Source: Paraescarpia echinospica | Lineage: Eukaryota; Annelida; Polychaeta; Sabellida; Siboglinidae | DNA: 64,000 nt | Assembly: GCA_020002185.1 (NCBI GenBank) | Contig: CM034544.1 | Location: forward strand, 37,581,701 to 37,645,700 | Reading direction: 5' to 3' | Notes under the pieces: generated by a model | What the model saw: the letters and a program-made list of their open reading frames with translations, nothing else | The model's database searches: none | Told to the model about the DNA's origin: nothing | Program-made: the position numbers and the translations under genes | Part shown: positions 34,497 through 45,049 of the stretch, in pieces | Numbering within the stretch: the stretch's first letter is position 1 | How the letters are laid out: the number at the start of each line of letters is the position of its first letter

Positions 34497-37400
34497 TTAG
34501 GGTGTCAAAATTTTTTTTGTGGGAAATCAACCATGCATATGGGATATAAAGGTGAGGTTAGGTGAAAAAACAACTGTGTTAAAATTTCTGAGTAAACCAT
34601 TGGAGGAAAAGACCGCTCAAAGCACCCAAAGTTTTAGTAAAATCACAATATAGGGATAACTTTAAGAAGACCATATATCAAAATCTACTGAACATATTTT
34701 ACTAAAATTATCACTGTGACCTATGAATCATATAAGTATCACCCCTAATAAAAAATTTGCTCAATACATACCTTTTCAGACAAACATACTGATTGCACTC
34801 CAGGATGAACATTTGAATTTTCTGGGCAGAGCATTTGTAATAAGGTAAACATACACACAATCCCACATATGAAAAGTCCATAGCAGAAAAGCTGTTTTGC
34901 CTTATTAAAGATCCATCATCCTCGTCTTTGTAGCCTGAGGCATCAGCCCTCGATGCGACTCTATGAATTGGAAGATGAGCTGGCGCTGCTCTTCGTCGTC
35001 AGTGAGAGTCAGGTTGAAATCCGTCACAAGTTTGACGACTCTCTGTGCACAGTCGTTTACAACACGCAAAGCAGAGACAGTCTTCACTGCGTTAAGATAG
35101 TCTTAGTGGCTGGGCCAAATCTCAGGCTTGCAGTTGAGAAAGCTGCGTTTAATCTTGAGAGCAGTGAAGAAGTTGAACAAACGTTCTTTTGCGAAATTGG
35201 CGAGGTGCACTTCATTAAAGGAGACTATCTTATTCGCCTCCAACCGCCGCAGGTCATTCATCTTTGCAGGTCTCCCAAAGGCGGCTACCATTGCCGTCAT
35301 CTCGTCTGCAGAGACACGGTCAGAGAAGAGCGCCAGAGAGATTAGGTCTTCAATGAGATACCAGAGATGGCCCATCATCTTCATTGTTGCTGTCTGTGCA
35401 ATCACACCATCCACTTCATCGAAGTTCTCCAGGTCACGAAGGAGGCAGAGGTCGTTGATAGGCGCACGTCTGCTGCTGGCTGCATCTACCCATGCTCTGA
35501 TGTAGATGGTGATCGTGAACAGGCAGATGCGCTGTAGAGCCTGTAGTTCGTGGCTAGTAAGCTCGAACTGCTAACGGAAGGCGAATATCTTCAAGCAGTA
35601 GATCCCTTTTGCCAACCAGCAAACATGGTGGTAGGCGCCTAGTGGGCTGAACTGGTATATCGAGGTCACGTGCTCCACCCAACAAGATGATGGCCAGCTG
35701 GATGAACTCGAAGTAGTCCTGACGTGGGAGCTTATTGCGAAGTTGTTCTGTTAGGAACTAGCTTGCTGTAATGTTATGCCTCTCCAGCCATTGCTTCTCG
35801 TGTCAAGGCACACCCAGATGACCTAGTTGTCTCACTGTCCAAAGAGTTGTATTTTCTTTGATTAATGAATGGCCAGTTCTCCTTGAACCGACTGAAGAGC
35901 GGGATAGTTGGACCCTTCGACGCAAAGAATAGATCGACAACTGCAGCGGCAATGATCTCCAGTATATGGTGTCGGCCAGTGTTGCTTGATGTTATGTCAA
36001 AGCATAGTTCTGCCACGTGCTCGCCAACGCCCTCCCAATCCCGCAGAAACTGGACGACGGCGTTGCCCATCTTCGCTCCGGTCCCTGATGACATTCGTGG
36101 AATGCCGAGCAACTTTTCGACCCCTTTCCCTGAAACTACGATGGGCCTGCGACCTGATTTTTTACCTTGCCTGTTAGGTAATAATTGTCTATCGAAATGT
36201 GCGACAAGAGACACATCCGGGTAGAAAAGTAACTCTAATGGCCTGTGCGATGGCGACGCGGCCATCTCTACGTGCTGTGTCGAGTGATGTTCTACACAGA
36301 GTGAATTCTGACACATCAACGCCAGCAGCCATCAATGCTGGTGTCACAATATGCATCACTTGACGTGATGTTGTTTGTGTTCTGTCCAAGCTAGCGACAA
36401 ACAACGGGTCATCAACAAGACAGCACCGTGCTACCTTCGTGATTCAGGGAACTGGTTCGGCCCGCTTAGAAGACTGCGATGATCTAGATACATCTAGATG
36501 TTTCTGGTGATATGTGTTGATAGAGATAGCCACATCAACGTCCAGTGAGCCAACAAAATCCGATTATTCATCCTGTGTGATTATGTGAGTAGCTCTGTTG
36601 ATGACTCTATCTCAGTTGTCTTGGAAGAAGACTCTCGTCACTGCATCTCGTCGCATTTTCGTTTTTGGCGTGTCTGCTCTTTCACTTTGAAAGGCATGTT
36701 CTCCCCAGCCATCACCATCTTCCTCTCACTTCGTTGATCTTGCAGAAACATCACGAGCAATGCAGATCAGCTGATCGAACTCTGCAGGTGCCACATCAAA
36801 CAGTTCCAGCAATCGACTGCTAAACTCAGTTTCCAGCTCAGCTTGCCTCTTATTGCGCCTGTGTTTGTTCTTGCATGTGTTGTCGTGCTGCTGATATAGT
36901 TTTTGCAGCTTCTCGACAGCATTCGGCTTCTGCATCGTCGGAAAGTTAGCCAGATGCCAAACCCGCAGCACTTCGCCTACCGCATTGTTGCAGCTTGCAG
37001 GCAGCGTCAGCTTCTTCACTTTCAAGTCGTAGAAAACTCGCCGCAGAACTTCACCAATTGTAGGCAGTTGGTTCAGGTTCTCGATACAAGGAAGCGGTTG
37101 CCCAACTAACCACACGTTTGCTGCAGATCTAGTACGAAGCGGCGCATTCGGCCTGGTAACAACAGCATCAGAACAATGAACGACAACAGTTACTGCTTTG
37201 CGCGACGTTCAACAGAGCTTAGTTACAAAAAATCTGCCTGCTTAAATTGTGGTGTGTAACTTGCCTAAGTGTAATTTAACCAAATATAACGTGATATAAA
37301 TTACCTAAATAATGTAGTCAATTATAATGTAGTCAATTATGATGGATTACTTTTTTCAAAAATGAAGAAAACCTGTTGTCTTGACATAGTTATTATGAAT

Positions 37401-37637
37401 ATAAATTAGAACACAGTAAAACAATTATTAAAATAGATTAAGTAGATATTTACATAACGCGTTTTTAAATGTATCCCTATTTCGTGCTTTTACCAAAATT
37501 CGGGTGCTTTGAGAAGTCTCTCCTCTAAATGGGTTTTTCAGAAATTTTACCAGAGTTGTTTTCTCAGCCAACCTCACCTTTTTAGCCCATATGCATGGTT
37601 TATTATTATTTTAAATATTAAAATAGGGCCACTCTAA
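34497..37637 (-). mobile_element. 3.1-kb TIR DNA transposon with long inverted repeats and 6-bp target duplication
   Basis: The ends are inverted repeats of about 150-170 bp. The left one runs from ttagggtgtc (34497) through catgcatatgg (34531), aaggtgaggtt (34549), aaaacaac and caaagcaccc (34620). The reverse complement of the right end (37637 leftwards) has ttagagtggc, catgcatatggg, aaggtgaggttgg, aaaacaac and caaagcacccga in the same order. Both sides are flanked by TGCATA (34491-34496 and 37638-37643). A minus-strand transposase-like gene fills the inside. The superfamily is unassigned: a 6-bp duplication and long TIRs restrict the options, but I would not name one. Confidence 0.8.
34905..37115 (-). 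pseudogene. Transposase-like gene of an unnamed invertebrate repeat family, broken
   Basis: Read on the minus strand: an amino-terminal block (37115-36726: LPTIGEVLRRVFYDLK, NNAVGEVLRVWHLANFPT, EKLQKLYQQH, LLELFDVA), a middle block (about 36404-36230: SLDRTQTTSRQVMHIV), a core block (36230-35774: GVEKLLGIPRMSSGTG, AVVQFLRDWE, FDITSSNTGRHHILEII, SKGPTIPLFSRFKENWPFI) and a carboxy block (35760-34905: EQLRNKLPRQDYFEFIQLA, GHLWYLIEDLISLALFSDRV). I know this arrangement from many uncharacterised invertebrate proteins that behave as repeats. In relatives a stretch of about 25 residues separates NTG from the RHH-type motif; here the two are fused, so the putative catalytic core carries a deletion. 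Multiple stops and frameshifts lie between blocks. Confidence 0.6.
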
Positions 37638-37934
37638 TGCATATACATAACTGCAAAACTTTTCATCTAGCAGGCTATTCGCCGTACGGCTAGCGAGAAC
37701 TTCGTTATAATAATAAACAATTTAGAACGATTTCCGTGTAGCAGAACAAACTAATCGCTGAGTGAACAATAGTCCAATTAACCTTACTTATGTACAGTTA
37801 CGAAATACGTGTATTCGTACGGTATCACAGCCATTGTCGTCACACGTAAACTATTATGTATTTCGTTTTTGGTTGATCATTTCCCTTGAATAATATCCCT
37901 TATTGCCACCTCTAATACTTTACTAATATCTAGC

Positions 37935-38305
37935 ATATGTCCTTCACAGACTTTGAGTATGCATGCATGCATGATGTGTGACACAACATATGTCCTTCAC
38001 AGACTTTGAGTATGATTACATGCGTGATGTGTGACACAACATATTTCCTTCACAGACTTTGAGTATGCATGCATGCATGATGTGTGACACAACATATTTC
38101 CTTCACAGACTTTGAGTATGCATGCATGCATAATGTGTAACACAACATATATCCTTCACAGACTTTGAGTATGCATGCACGCATGATGTGTGACACAACA
38201 TATATCCTTCACAGACTTTGAGTATGCATGCACGCATGATGTGTAACACAACATATTTCCTTCACAGACTTTGAGTATGCATGCATGCATGACGTGTGAC
38301 ACAAT
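37935..38305. repeat. 53-bp minisatellite, seven copies
   Basis: The unit begins atatgtccttcacagacttt and contains the self-complementary gcatgcatgcatg. Starts fall every 53 bp (37935, 37988, 38041, 38094, 38147, 38200, 38253). Confidence 0.97.
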
Positions 38306-38699
38306 ATATATATTTACTTCATACGGTTTCAAAAAACGTCCAAAACTTGTTACAACACATAACAATCTATATCGGTATAACATACACGTCGTTGTATTTT
38401 ACTCTGAAGGTACACCACTTCAGCTTAGGGAGTAATTGAGCATTCGTGTTATCCATTTATATATGGCGAGTCTCTATATATAATGCATACGTACGGTTTC
38501 ACTAAACTTCCGCAACACGATCAACTCACGAACAAGTGTGTGTTCGTCAAATCATCATTATGCACTGACAATGAATACTGATATACAGAACGTATAACAC
38601 TGCTCTGTCAGTCCTTGTTCGTTGTACATATTAAAACAAGTTATTCTTGCCATTAGTTGTTCCTAACAAGTTGTTCCCAAACAGACAGACATACAGACA

Positions 38700-38700
<1 letters not shown>

Positions 38701-38787
<87 letters not shown>

Positions 38788-38799
38788 GAGAGAGAGAGA
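38701..38799. repeat. Compound (AC)n(AT)n(AG)n microsatellite
   Basis: (AC)28 at 38701-38757, interrupted (AT)n to 38787, then (AG)n to 38799. Confidence 0.97.
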
Positions 38800-39242
38800 A
38801 GATCGGCGAATCAGCGTTATCCGGCCTCAATGCGGATATCAATATTACAAATCAGCGAGTCTGGATTTCCTCATGTACTCGACGTGGAGAACTTTGCATT
38901 CGTATTCATATGACTAGTGAATAATAAAGCTTTTGGGTAACTGCGTGTCCAAACGTTGCTGCAAATAATACATGTGAAATCCGGTGTTAATGTATTTTAC
39001 ATTTAATATATTTTGCTGATAGCATTTGCAATGTATGCTGGCTGTTTGCTACATGTCTGTATGGGTGTATGCAATAATGTGTTTTTAACTAGTAAGAGTG
39101 CTCTGTTCCGTGACAAGTGTTAAATCAATATCTAAATTTATTCAATCCGTTTTAAGCGAAGAATGCAGTCGTCATTACTATATATTAAACATTGATATTG
39201 ATCCCCTATAAATACACTTATGTGTAAGAGTATCATTCAACA
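38800..39242. other. Non-coding, upstream of the GPCR
   Basis: No recognisable gene. It probably holds the promoter, 5' leader or an intron of the receptor gene; ctataaatacac at 39207-39218 is a possible TATA-like element 35-100 bp before the open frame. Confidence 0.35.
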
Positions 39243-40337
39243 TTGCAGCTACATACAATTGTATTAGTAAAAGGTTATTGCTATTTTATTTGTTTGATAG
39301 GAAGCAACGATAATCCGGATAATTGGACGACACGGAGCGACAGTGCGTCGAATGATGCGCGCGCGGGAGCTATAGTTTCACTTGCTATGGACACATTTGA
39401 GATATGTATGTTTGCTACCGTCATAGCAGGCATCCCAGGCAATCTACTGGTGGTAGCTGTGTACGCTCGCAAACTGACATCATCCGTCCGAATGTACATG
39501 TTCGCCTTGGCTCTGACTGATGTAGTGATATGCATCAGCTACGCTATAATTTCGGTGATGGGCGTGGCGAGAAAGAGCGAGCCCATCTACATAATCATGT
39601 GGTCGACGTTCATATTCGGCATTGGGTTTTCCCTGTTAGTTCTGACATTGACCGCGGTGGAGCGCTACTGGAGCATCGCCCGACCGCACTCGTTCACGTT
39701 TAGTCCGCGTCGAGGAAAAGTGGCGCTAGTGGTGACAGCGCTGATTGCGCTGGCGACGATGGTCGCCACAAAGATGCTTAGGGCGCTCGGTTTGCCGAAG
39801 ACCGCGAAGTTCCATCTGATGGTGCACCTGGGTTTCTGCACACTCGTCATTCTCGTCATGTACACGCTGCTCGCTCGGGAGCTCTTGCTACGTCTTCGGA
39901 GCCGGAAGACACAGTTGAACCCGTCAACGACCAGTAGTGTCAACACCAAAAATATACACCTTGATGTCCCTCTAACAAGCGTTGCGACAACATCAACGTC
40001 GCTGGAACCGCCAACACAACGATCGACAACGGGGCCGAGCACAATATGCGTGCTGTCAGGTCAGATTACTAAAACACCGGCAGTCAATAAACAAACACAC
40101 GAAGCAAAAGCGGCGTTGATGTTATTCGTGGTTACCGTCGTATTCATTGCTTGTTGGAATCCCTACTGGATGCAAACTATCGGCGTTGATGTCCCACGTG
40201 AGGTACGGCGTGTCTACGTCATACATTCCGTCGTTAATCCGGCCATATATAGCTGCATGAGTAGTGCATTCCGTGACGACGTGCGCCATTTTTTTTTTAT
40301 TGTCGTCACTGACCGATCGTGTCTGCTTCGTTATTAA
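39243..40337 (+). CDS. Class A (rhodopsin-family) G protein-coupled receptor
   Basis: A plasma-membrane receptor coupling to heterotrimeric G proteins; its ligand cannot be told. In the 364-residue frame: TM1 52-74 (GN at 66-67), TM2 84-106 (LALTD), TM3 116-140 followed by ERYWSIARP (E140-R141-Y142, the E/DRY motif), TM4 158-178, TM5 190-212, a long Ser/Thr-rich third intracellular loop (about 213-287), TM6 290-312 with CWNPYW (304-309) and TM7 321-339 with NPAIY (332-336). NWT at 27-29 is a possible N-glycosylation site. The start is uncertain: Met49 (39387) lies just before TM1, and a pyrimidine-rich tract ending in ag at 39300 looks like a splice acceptor, so the first codons may be intron. 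Oddities: no Cys at the top of TM3 nor in the second outer loop, so the usual disulfide is absent. The frame ends soon after a run of T (40290-40299), where a one-base slip would give a different tail. No inner stops, so probably functional. Confidence 0.8.
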   Translation: MQLHTIVLVKGYCYFICLIGSNDNPDNWTTRSDSASNDARAGAIVSLAMDTFEICMFATVIAGIPGNLLVVAVYARKLTSSVRMYMFALALTDVVICISYAIISVMGVARKSEPIYIIMWSTFIFGIGFSLLVLTLTAVERYWSIARPHSFTFSPRRGKVALVVTALIALATMVATKMLRALGLPKTAKFHLMVHLGFCTLVILVMYTLLARELLLRLRSRKTQLNPSTTSSVNTKNIHLDVPLTSVATTSTSLEPPTQRSTTGPSTICVLSGQITKTPAVNKQTHEAKAALMLFVVTVVFIACWNPYWMQTIGVDVPREVRRVYVIHSVVNPAIYSCMSSAFRDDVRHFFFIVVTDRSCLLRY

Positions 40338-40665
40338 TGAAGCGAAGAAGACCACGTCAATCATCATTCAGGAATTATAGTATTTTGGAGTTGGAGTATT
40401 CCGTGTTTGCTTATAAAGCCGATCCGGAAATTATATATTTTCTAATATGTAAGGCAGGACACAGCAGATAATCGTACCTACGCGGATTATTCGACACATC
40501 TATATGGTGCATTTCCAAACAGCATTTGCAATGCTTCTAAACTGAAAGAAATCAGAAGCTTTTATCGCGTTGATGATCTGTGCTGGGTGATTTTATGGTT
40601 ACCTCTCCCAGTATTTAGACCTTGACAATACAGACCTCACACGTATAATGTACAAGGATATAAAA

Positions 40666-40806
40666 TGTTTACAAGCGCTCCGATCACGAATCTCTATCCC
40701 TATCCCGATCGCGCCTTGTGTTCAATTCCATTGTACAACAATCGAACTGAGCGCGTGGCGCGATCGGTATAGGGATAGCGAATCAAGATCGGAGCGCTTG
40801 CAAACA
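40666..40806. mobile_element. Small foldback element downstream of the GPCR
   Basis: tgtttacaagcgctccgat (40666) is inverted at 40806 (atcggagcgcttgcaaaca). Pairing continues inward through tatccctat and cgatcgcgcc over about 48-bp arms with few mismatches, leaving a 41-bp loop. It could be a MITE or an RNA hairpin if transcribed with the receptor gene 330 bp upstream. Confidence 0.65.
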
Positions 40807-42099
40807 CTCTCTATAACAGCAGTTTGATATATACGTTTCTCGCGCTACCTATTATCGGTTCCGTACGTTTTCGGCCGGTCCCATATATGTTGTGCCAGGA
40901 CACTTATGCGTGAAAACGGATATATTGGTATATGTTTGTGAATATATTATCTATAGGTTTGTTGATGGCGTTTCAAATTTTATTGTCTAAGTTTTACTGA
41001 TGACATAATCTATATGTTTAACTGTAAATGACTAGTGATAAATACAGCAACGTGTTTATATAATGATGTCACATGATGTTGTGAAGTAAACCAAATGGCA
41101 TAGTAGCATGGAAAACAGTAGAAACATTTGATACAATACTAACTATTAGATAGCAAAAGTAAATATATTGAAATGACTAACATTAGTAGGTTAGTTGTTA
41201 GCTATTCTAAAATAGTATGTCTTCAATTTTAATTTAATTAAGTAACATTGTTACTAGGGCATACGCCTTTGTTTGGGGAGATGCATAAGATAGATCCATA
41301 TATGTTTTTGTTTATAAGCGCGATCCCCTGTTGTCTGTTTTGTTTCTGTTATATAGTCAGATCATCTCACATCAATGTCCGTACTGTACGTTTCTGGGAA
41401 TCAGTATATCAGACATATGGTGCGGGTCTTGGCAATTTAGTGTATTAAATGACAACGAGCATGTATTGTAGTTTAAGGGCGCTCAACTAACCACCAATTA
41501 AGTAATATGATGGTGGTTTTGTATGGTCGTATTTATCTAATCGCACGCATACAAATGTTTGTTGTGAACGAATCTCATATTGGGTATGGCATCACACTGG
41601 AATGCATATTCGTTGAACTTAGTAAACTAGAAGACGCGATACAGCAGATATGTTTCACGGAACCGGAAATCGGCAATATGTTGGTCAATTGTCTGCGTCG
41701 TTTTGCTTTTCTTGACATTATTCAATATAACTTTGATCACTTTGTCATAACGAATAACATCGTTTTATTTGCGGTAGTTGTACAAAGAAACTACAACGCA
41801 TGAAATACTTATTCAACATATTTTATTTGTTAAAACGCACACAATCGTGATTGTGTGCGTCCTGAATCATTCATAATTAATCAAGTGGCCGAGCATTTGT
41901 AAGTAATACGATATACTTCTTAAGAACTCCGAAAAATAAACGTATGATCAGTACTAAAGGGAAGCAGTATGTTCCTCTACCCGGAATATGCCAGCGTCAT
42001 AAAATTTAACAGTAAGTATGACGTGTTGAACGTGGAAAAAAATTGAATATCAAAGGGTATTTTCGTTAACGCGACCCGTCTCGGCTGTATTGCCAACAA
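40807..42099. other. Non-coding stretch
   Basis: AT-rich. Open frames at 41248-41448 and 41507-41803 have no recognisable domain. A short hairpin (acgcacacaatc gtga ttgtgtgcgt) lies at 41835-41860. Confidence 0.4.
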
Positions 42100-42610
42100 A
42101 CATTGTTTTGAAACTGGATGTTTTGTTGATCATTTGAACATGCGTGCACAAACATTCATGAAAACGCAGACGCCGTGACGTATTACGTAAGCTACTGCCA
42201 GGATATACGTATTCCCCAGAAGACTGTCAGTGCGTTCAGCAACGATAAGCTGTGGTTCATCAATGACCTGAAATTCACGCTGAAAGAGAAACAGAATGCT
42301 TTCAGGAGTGTATACCGTGCACTATACAAGAAGAAATCCAAGGTGACAGCTCTGAACGATTACCGCCCCGAGGCCTTGACGTCAGTGTTGATGTTTGTGC
42401 TGGAGCGCTTGGTTCTCAAATACCTGAAGTATGTCAGAAAAAAAAGGATCTACTCCAGTTTGCGTACAGAGAAAATCGGACCACTGATGACGCTGTTGTA
42501 TTGGCCCTTCAACTCGTCTTACACCTGTACGTACATTACACATCCGCGTTTAATACGATCGTCTCGCAGAAACTCTTCGACATGGTGCGTTTGCTGTCGG
42601 CAGGTGTCTC
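42100..42610 (+). pseudogene. LINE reverse transcriptase, 5' part, interrupted by an LTR
   Basis: The linker before the RT domain and its first motifs are readable: CFETGCFVDH (about 42107), VTYYVSYCQDIRIPQKTV (42177), KLWFINDLKFTL, a lysine-rich helix, VTALNDYRPEALTSVLMFVL (42348), then after a frameshift FNTIV and QKLFDMVRLLSAGVS. It is of the fish Rex/L2-like kind with the ALNDYRPVALTS motif. The frame runs straight into a 5-bp target duplication (42606-42610), beyond which an LTR is inserted; the gene resumes at 44165. Confidence 0.75.
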
Positions 42611-43265
42611 TGTCACAAAGTGGTTTGTATAGAATTTAATCAGGCTTTAGAACAGTGGTTTTGTATACATAGTATGGTTGATGGGATGGTGCTGCCATCT
42701 CTGGTATGTATTGTCGCGGAGGTATATGCTGGTGCCCTCTGCCGATTAAGGCGTGTAACGTTTTAACTGCCGACGAGTCAGATTTAATTTATTTCATTTG
42801 TAGCGTACACCACTAATTCTACGTTTAGGTATATCAAATTTTGTACCTGTAGAAATTATTTAACATGACTGGTAATATGATGACCTGTCAAACTACTTAT
42901 GTTGTGGTTATAAGAAGATTATATTATGAACTTATAAAAGTTGTTTACAGAAATGTAGGTGTGAAAAACACTAAGGTCACACCTACCTTATGAATAGAGT
43001 GCGTGTTTTATTAAAATTATGGATTAATTCATGAGAGTTAGAATTTACGATGAATATTGTGGTATCCGGCTCGATACAGGGAATCCAGTGATATTAATTA
43101 TGTAAGTAATTCACGTAAGTTAAAGATTGAATGAGCACTTATATAGCCATACATTTAGCTCACAAAATCTATTTTTAACTCAGCGAGTTGAATGGATTGC
43201 TTCGAAGTGTGAATGGTTTCGGGAGCCGGTTTTTGAAGCGACTTTAATTTGTATTAAGTGTTGTA

Positions 43266-43303
43266 ATTGGTCAGACTAACTTCCGGATTATCAAGCTATA
43301 TAA
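43266..43303 (+). promoter_or_regulatory. CCAAT-type and TATA boxes inside the solo LTR
   Basis: attgg (inverted CCAAT) at 43266-43270 lies 27 bp before TATATAAGG (43297-43305), followed by a GC-rich gggccggacggcc. Spacing is as in an LTR U3 promoter; transcription would start near 43328. Confidence 0.45.
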
Positions 43304-43693
43304 GGGCCGGACGGCCATTCGTGGCCAGACGAACATTTGAGCAGAAGAAAATGTTGCACTCTCGTCTCCAGGAATTGGGCTGAAACGTGTGTCCGCCCAA
43401 CGCCTGTAGTAAATACTTCTACGATTTCAACAGTACTGCACTTCTCACGCGTTGAAGAAGACTGGGCGATAACCGACTGCAGTTCCATTTTGATGTGATC
43501 TTCGAATGCAAGGCCACCACCGTTTCGTCTGCTAGCTGTCGTAACACCGACTCCGTGACATACCTTCTCTACATCGCCGAAGTCGTGACATCGTTTCCGT
43601 GTTGTCGCCTGGTGATTCGCGTGGGATCAACAAGGCAAATCTACCGTCTACTTGATCGCCCGAGTCGCCTGCTTTCATCTACGTGAATTCGTT

Positions 43694-43730
43694 CGCCGAA
43701 CGCCGAACGCCGAACGCCGAACGCCGAACG
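43694..43730. repeat. 7-bp tandem repeat (cgaacgc)n
   Basis: About five copies of cgaacgc within the solo LTR. Confidence 0.9.
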
Positions 43731-44164
43731 ACTTTCGACTTCGTCCTGACATCTCGCCGAACGCGACCGATGCGAACGTTGACATTCACACATCACGAGA
43801 CATTCATTGGTTACAGTTCATAGACTTTACAACGGTGTATACCCGTCTTCATGTAAGTGACCAGCTGTTTAAATTGTCTCCCATGGTATTTCGTATTTGG
43901 ATGCATACTCGTTGAGTACAATGTATGGTGTTATAAATATAATGTCATAGCAGAGTAACGGTTGGTCAACTATCACTGAACCGCTTTTGTTTATTGTTGA
44001 TGTATTAAATGGGAACGCCAGTTCGCTTCTCGTACATACATATCTGATGTCACGTTATGTCTCTCGTTCACTCCGGATCCTAGTGCATCTGAACCTATAA
44101 CTTGCTATGTCAAATCGGGTACCGCCAATTTATTAATACTTACACTCGATTTTGTGACAGTCTC

Positions 44165-44940
44165 CATGTGTCACTGGATCCCTGACTTTCTTCTGCTCCA
44201 TCCTCAAGTCAAAAGGAATGACATGGTTTGCAATACTGTTATGTTGAACACCGGAACTCCCGAGGGTTGTGTCCTCTCCATGCTACTGTATTCGCTCTTA
44301 ACGATGACTCTATGTCCCAACATTCATGCGTGCAACTGGTGCAGCTTGCAGATGATAACATTTTGGAAGGGTTGTGTCCTCTCCGTGCTCCTGTACTCGC
44401 TCTTAACGATGACTGTGTGTCCCAACATTCATCCGTGCAACTGGTGCAGCTTGCAGATGATAACATCTTGGAAGGGTTGTGTCCTCTCCATGCGACTGTA
44501 CTTGCTCTTAACGATGACTCTATGTCCCAACATTCATCCTTGCAACTGGTGCAGTTTGCAGATGATAACATCTTGGAAGGGTTATGTCCTCTCCGTGCTC
44601 CTGTACTCGCTTTTAACGATGACTGTGTGTCCCAACATTCATCCTTGCAACTGGTGCAGCTTGCAGATGATAACATCTTGGAAGGGTTGTGTCCTCTCCA
44701 TGCTCCTGTACTCGCTTTTAACGATGACTGTGTGTCCCAACATTCATCCTTGCAACTGGTGCAGCTTGCAGATGATAACATCTTGGAAGGGTTATGTCCT
44801 CTCCATGCTCCTGTACTCGCTCTCAACGATGACTGTGTGTCCCAACATTCATGCGTGCAACTGGAGAAGCTCGCAGATGATAACATCTAGGAAGGGTTGG
44901 TGAGGATCTGATATGAGTCTGAGTACCGCCATAAAGTGGA
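44165..44940 (+). pseudogene. LINE reverse transcriptase, 3' part, with amplified palm segment
   Basis: Continues the RT interrupted at 42610: MCHWIPDFLLLHPQ, NTVMLNTGTPEGCVLS at 44240-44275, then six 105-bp repeats each spanning GCVLSxLLYSLLT to the catalytic (L/F)ADD, and after the last repeat a degraded YESEYRHKVEVL-like continuation (44905-44935). In a normal RT of this kind the segment occurs once. In each repeat the first half is in one frame and the ADD box in another. Confidence 0.75.
44264..44893 (+). repeat. 105-bp minisatellite made of reverse-transcriptase sequence, six copies
   Basis: Units start at gggttgtgtcctctcc every 105 bp: 44264, 44369, 44474, 44579, 44684 and 44789. A unit is 35 codons, so frames stay open for 249, 220 and (minus) 215 residues. 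Every unit has the same one-base loss between YSLLT and ADD, so the frameshift predates amplification. Variation among units is a few bases (for example FADD in the third). Confidence 0.95.
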
Positions 44941-45049
44941 AGTACTACACGAATATCTCGCTTAGATGATGACTGTTTTGACGCGAGGCAGGTTGCAGAA
45001 GTATTGTTATCGAGTAATCTTCAGAGGCAATGGTGACGCGTGGAAGTAA

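Larger units (their letters stand above)
42611..44159. mobile_element. Solo LTR, 1549 bp, with 5-bp target duplication
   Basis: It begins TGTCACAAA (42611) and ends TTTGTGACA (44159), a perfect 9-bp terminal inverted repeat with TG...CA ends. GTCTC flanks it on both sides (42606-42610 and 44160-44164), the 5-bp duplication typical of LTR-retrotransposon integration. Taking out the insert and one duplication makes the LINE frame on the two sides meet exactly. Inside are a TATA box (43297) with an upstream attgg, and no gene. No internal retroviral-type genes are present, so recombination between two LTRs probably left this solo copy. Orientation from the TATA box would be plus. Confidence 0.85.

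Noticed and set aside
35128..36224. Plus-strand frames of 119-130 codons
   Set aside because: Antisense of the minus-strand transposase-like gene, which has the recognisable motifs.
37935..38305. CRISPR-like array
   Set aside because: Head-to-tail 53-bp units without spacers; a minisatellite.
39665..40042. 125-codon minus frame
   Set aside because: Shadow of the GPCR coding region.
44239..44886. 215-codon Ser/Cys-rich minus frame as a secreted repeat protein
   Set aside because: It is the antisense of the RT-derived 105-bp repeat and is open only because the unit is a multiple of three.
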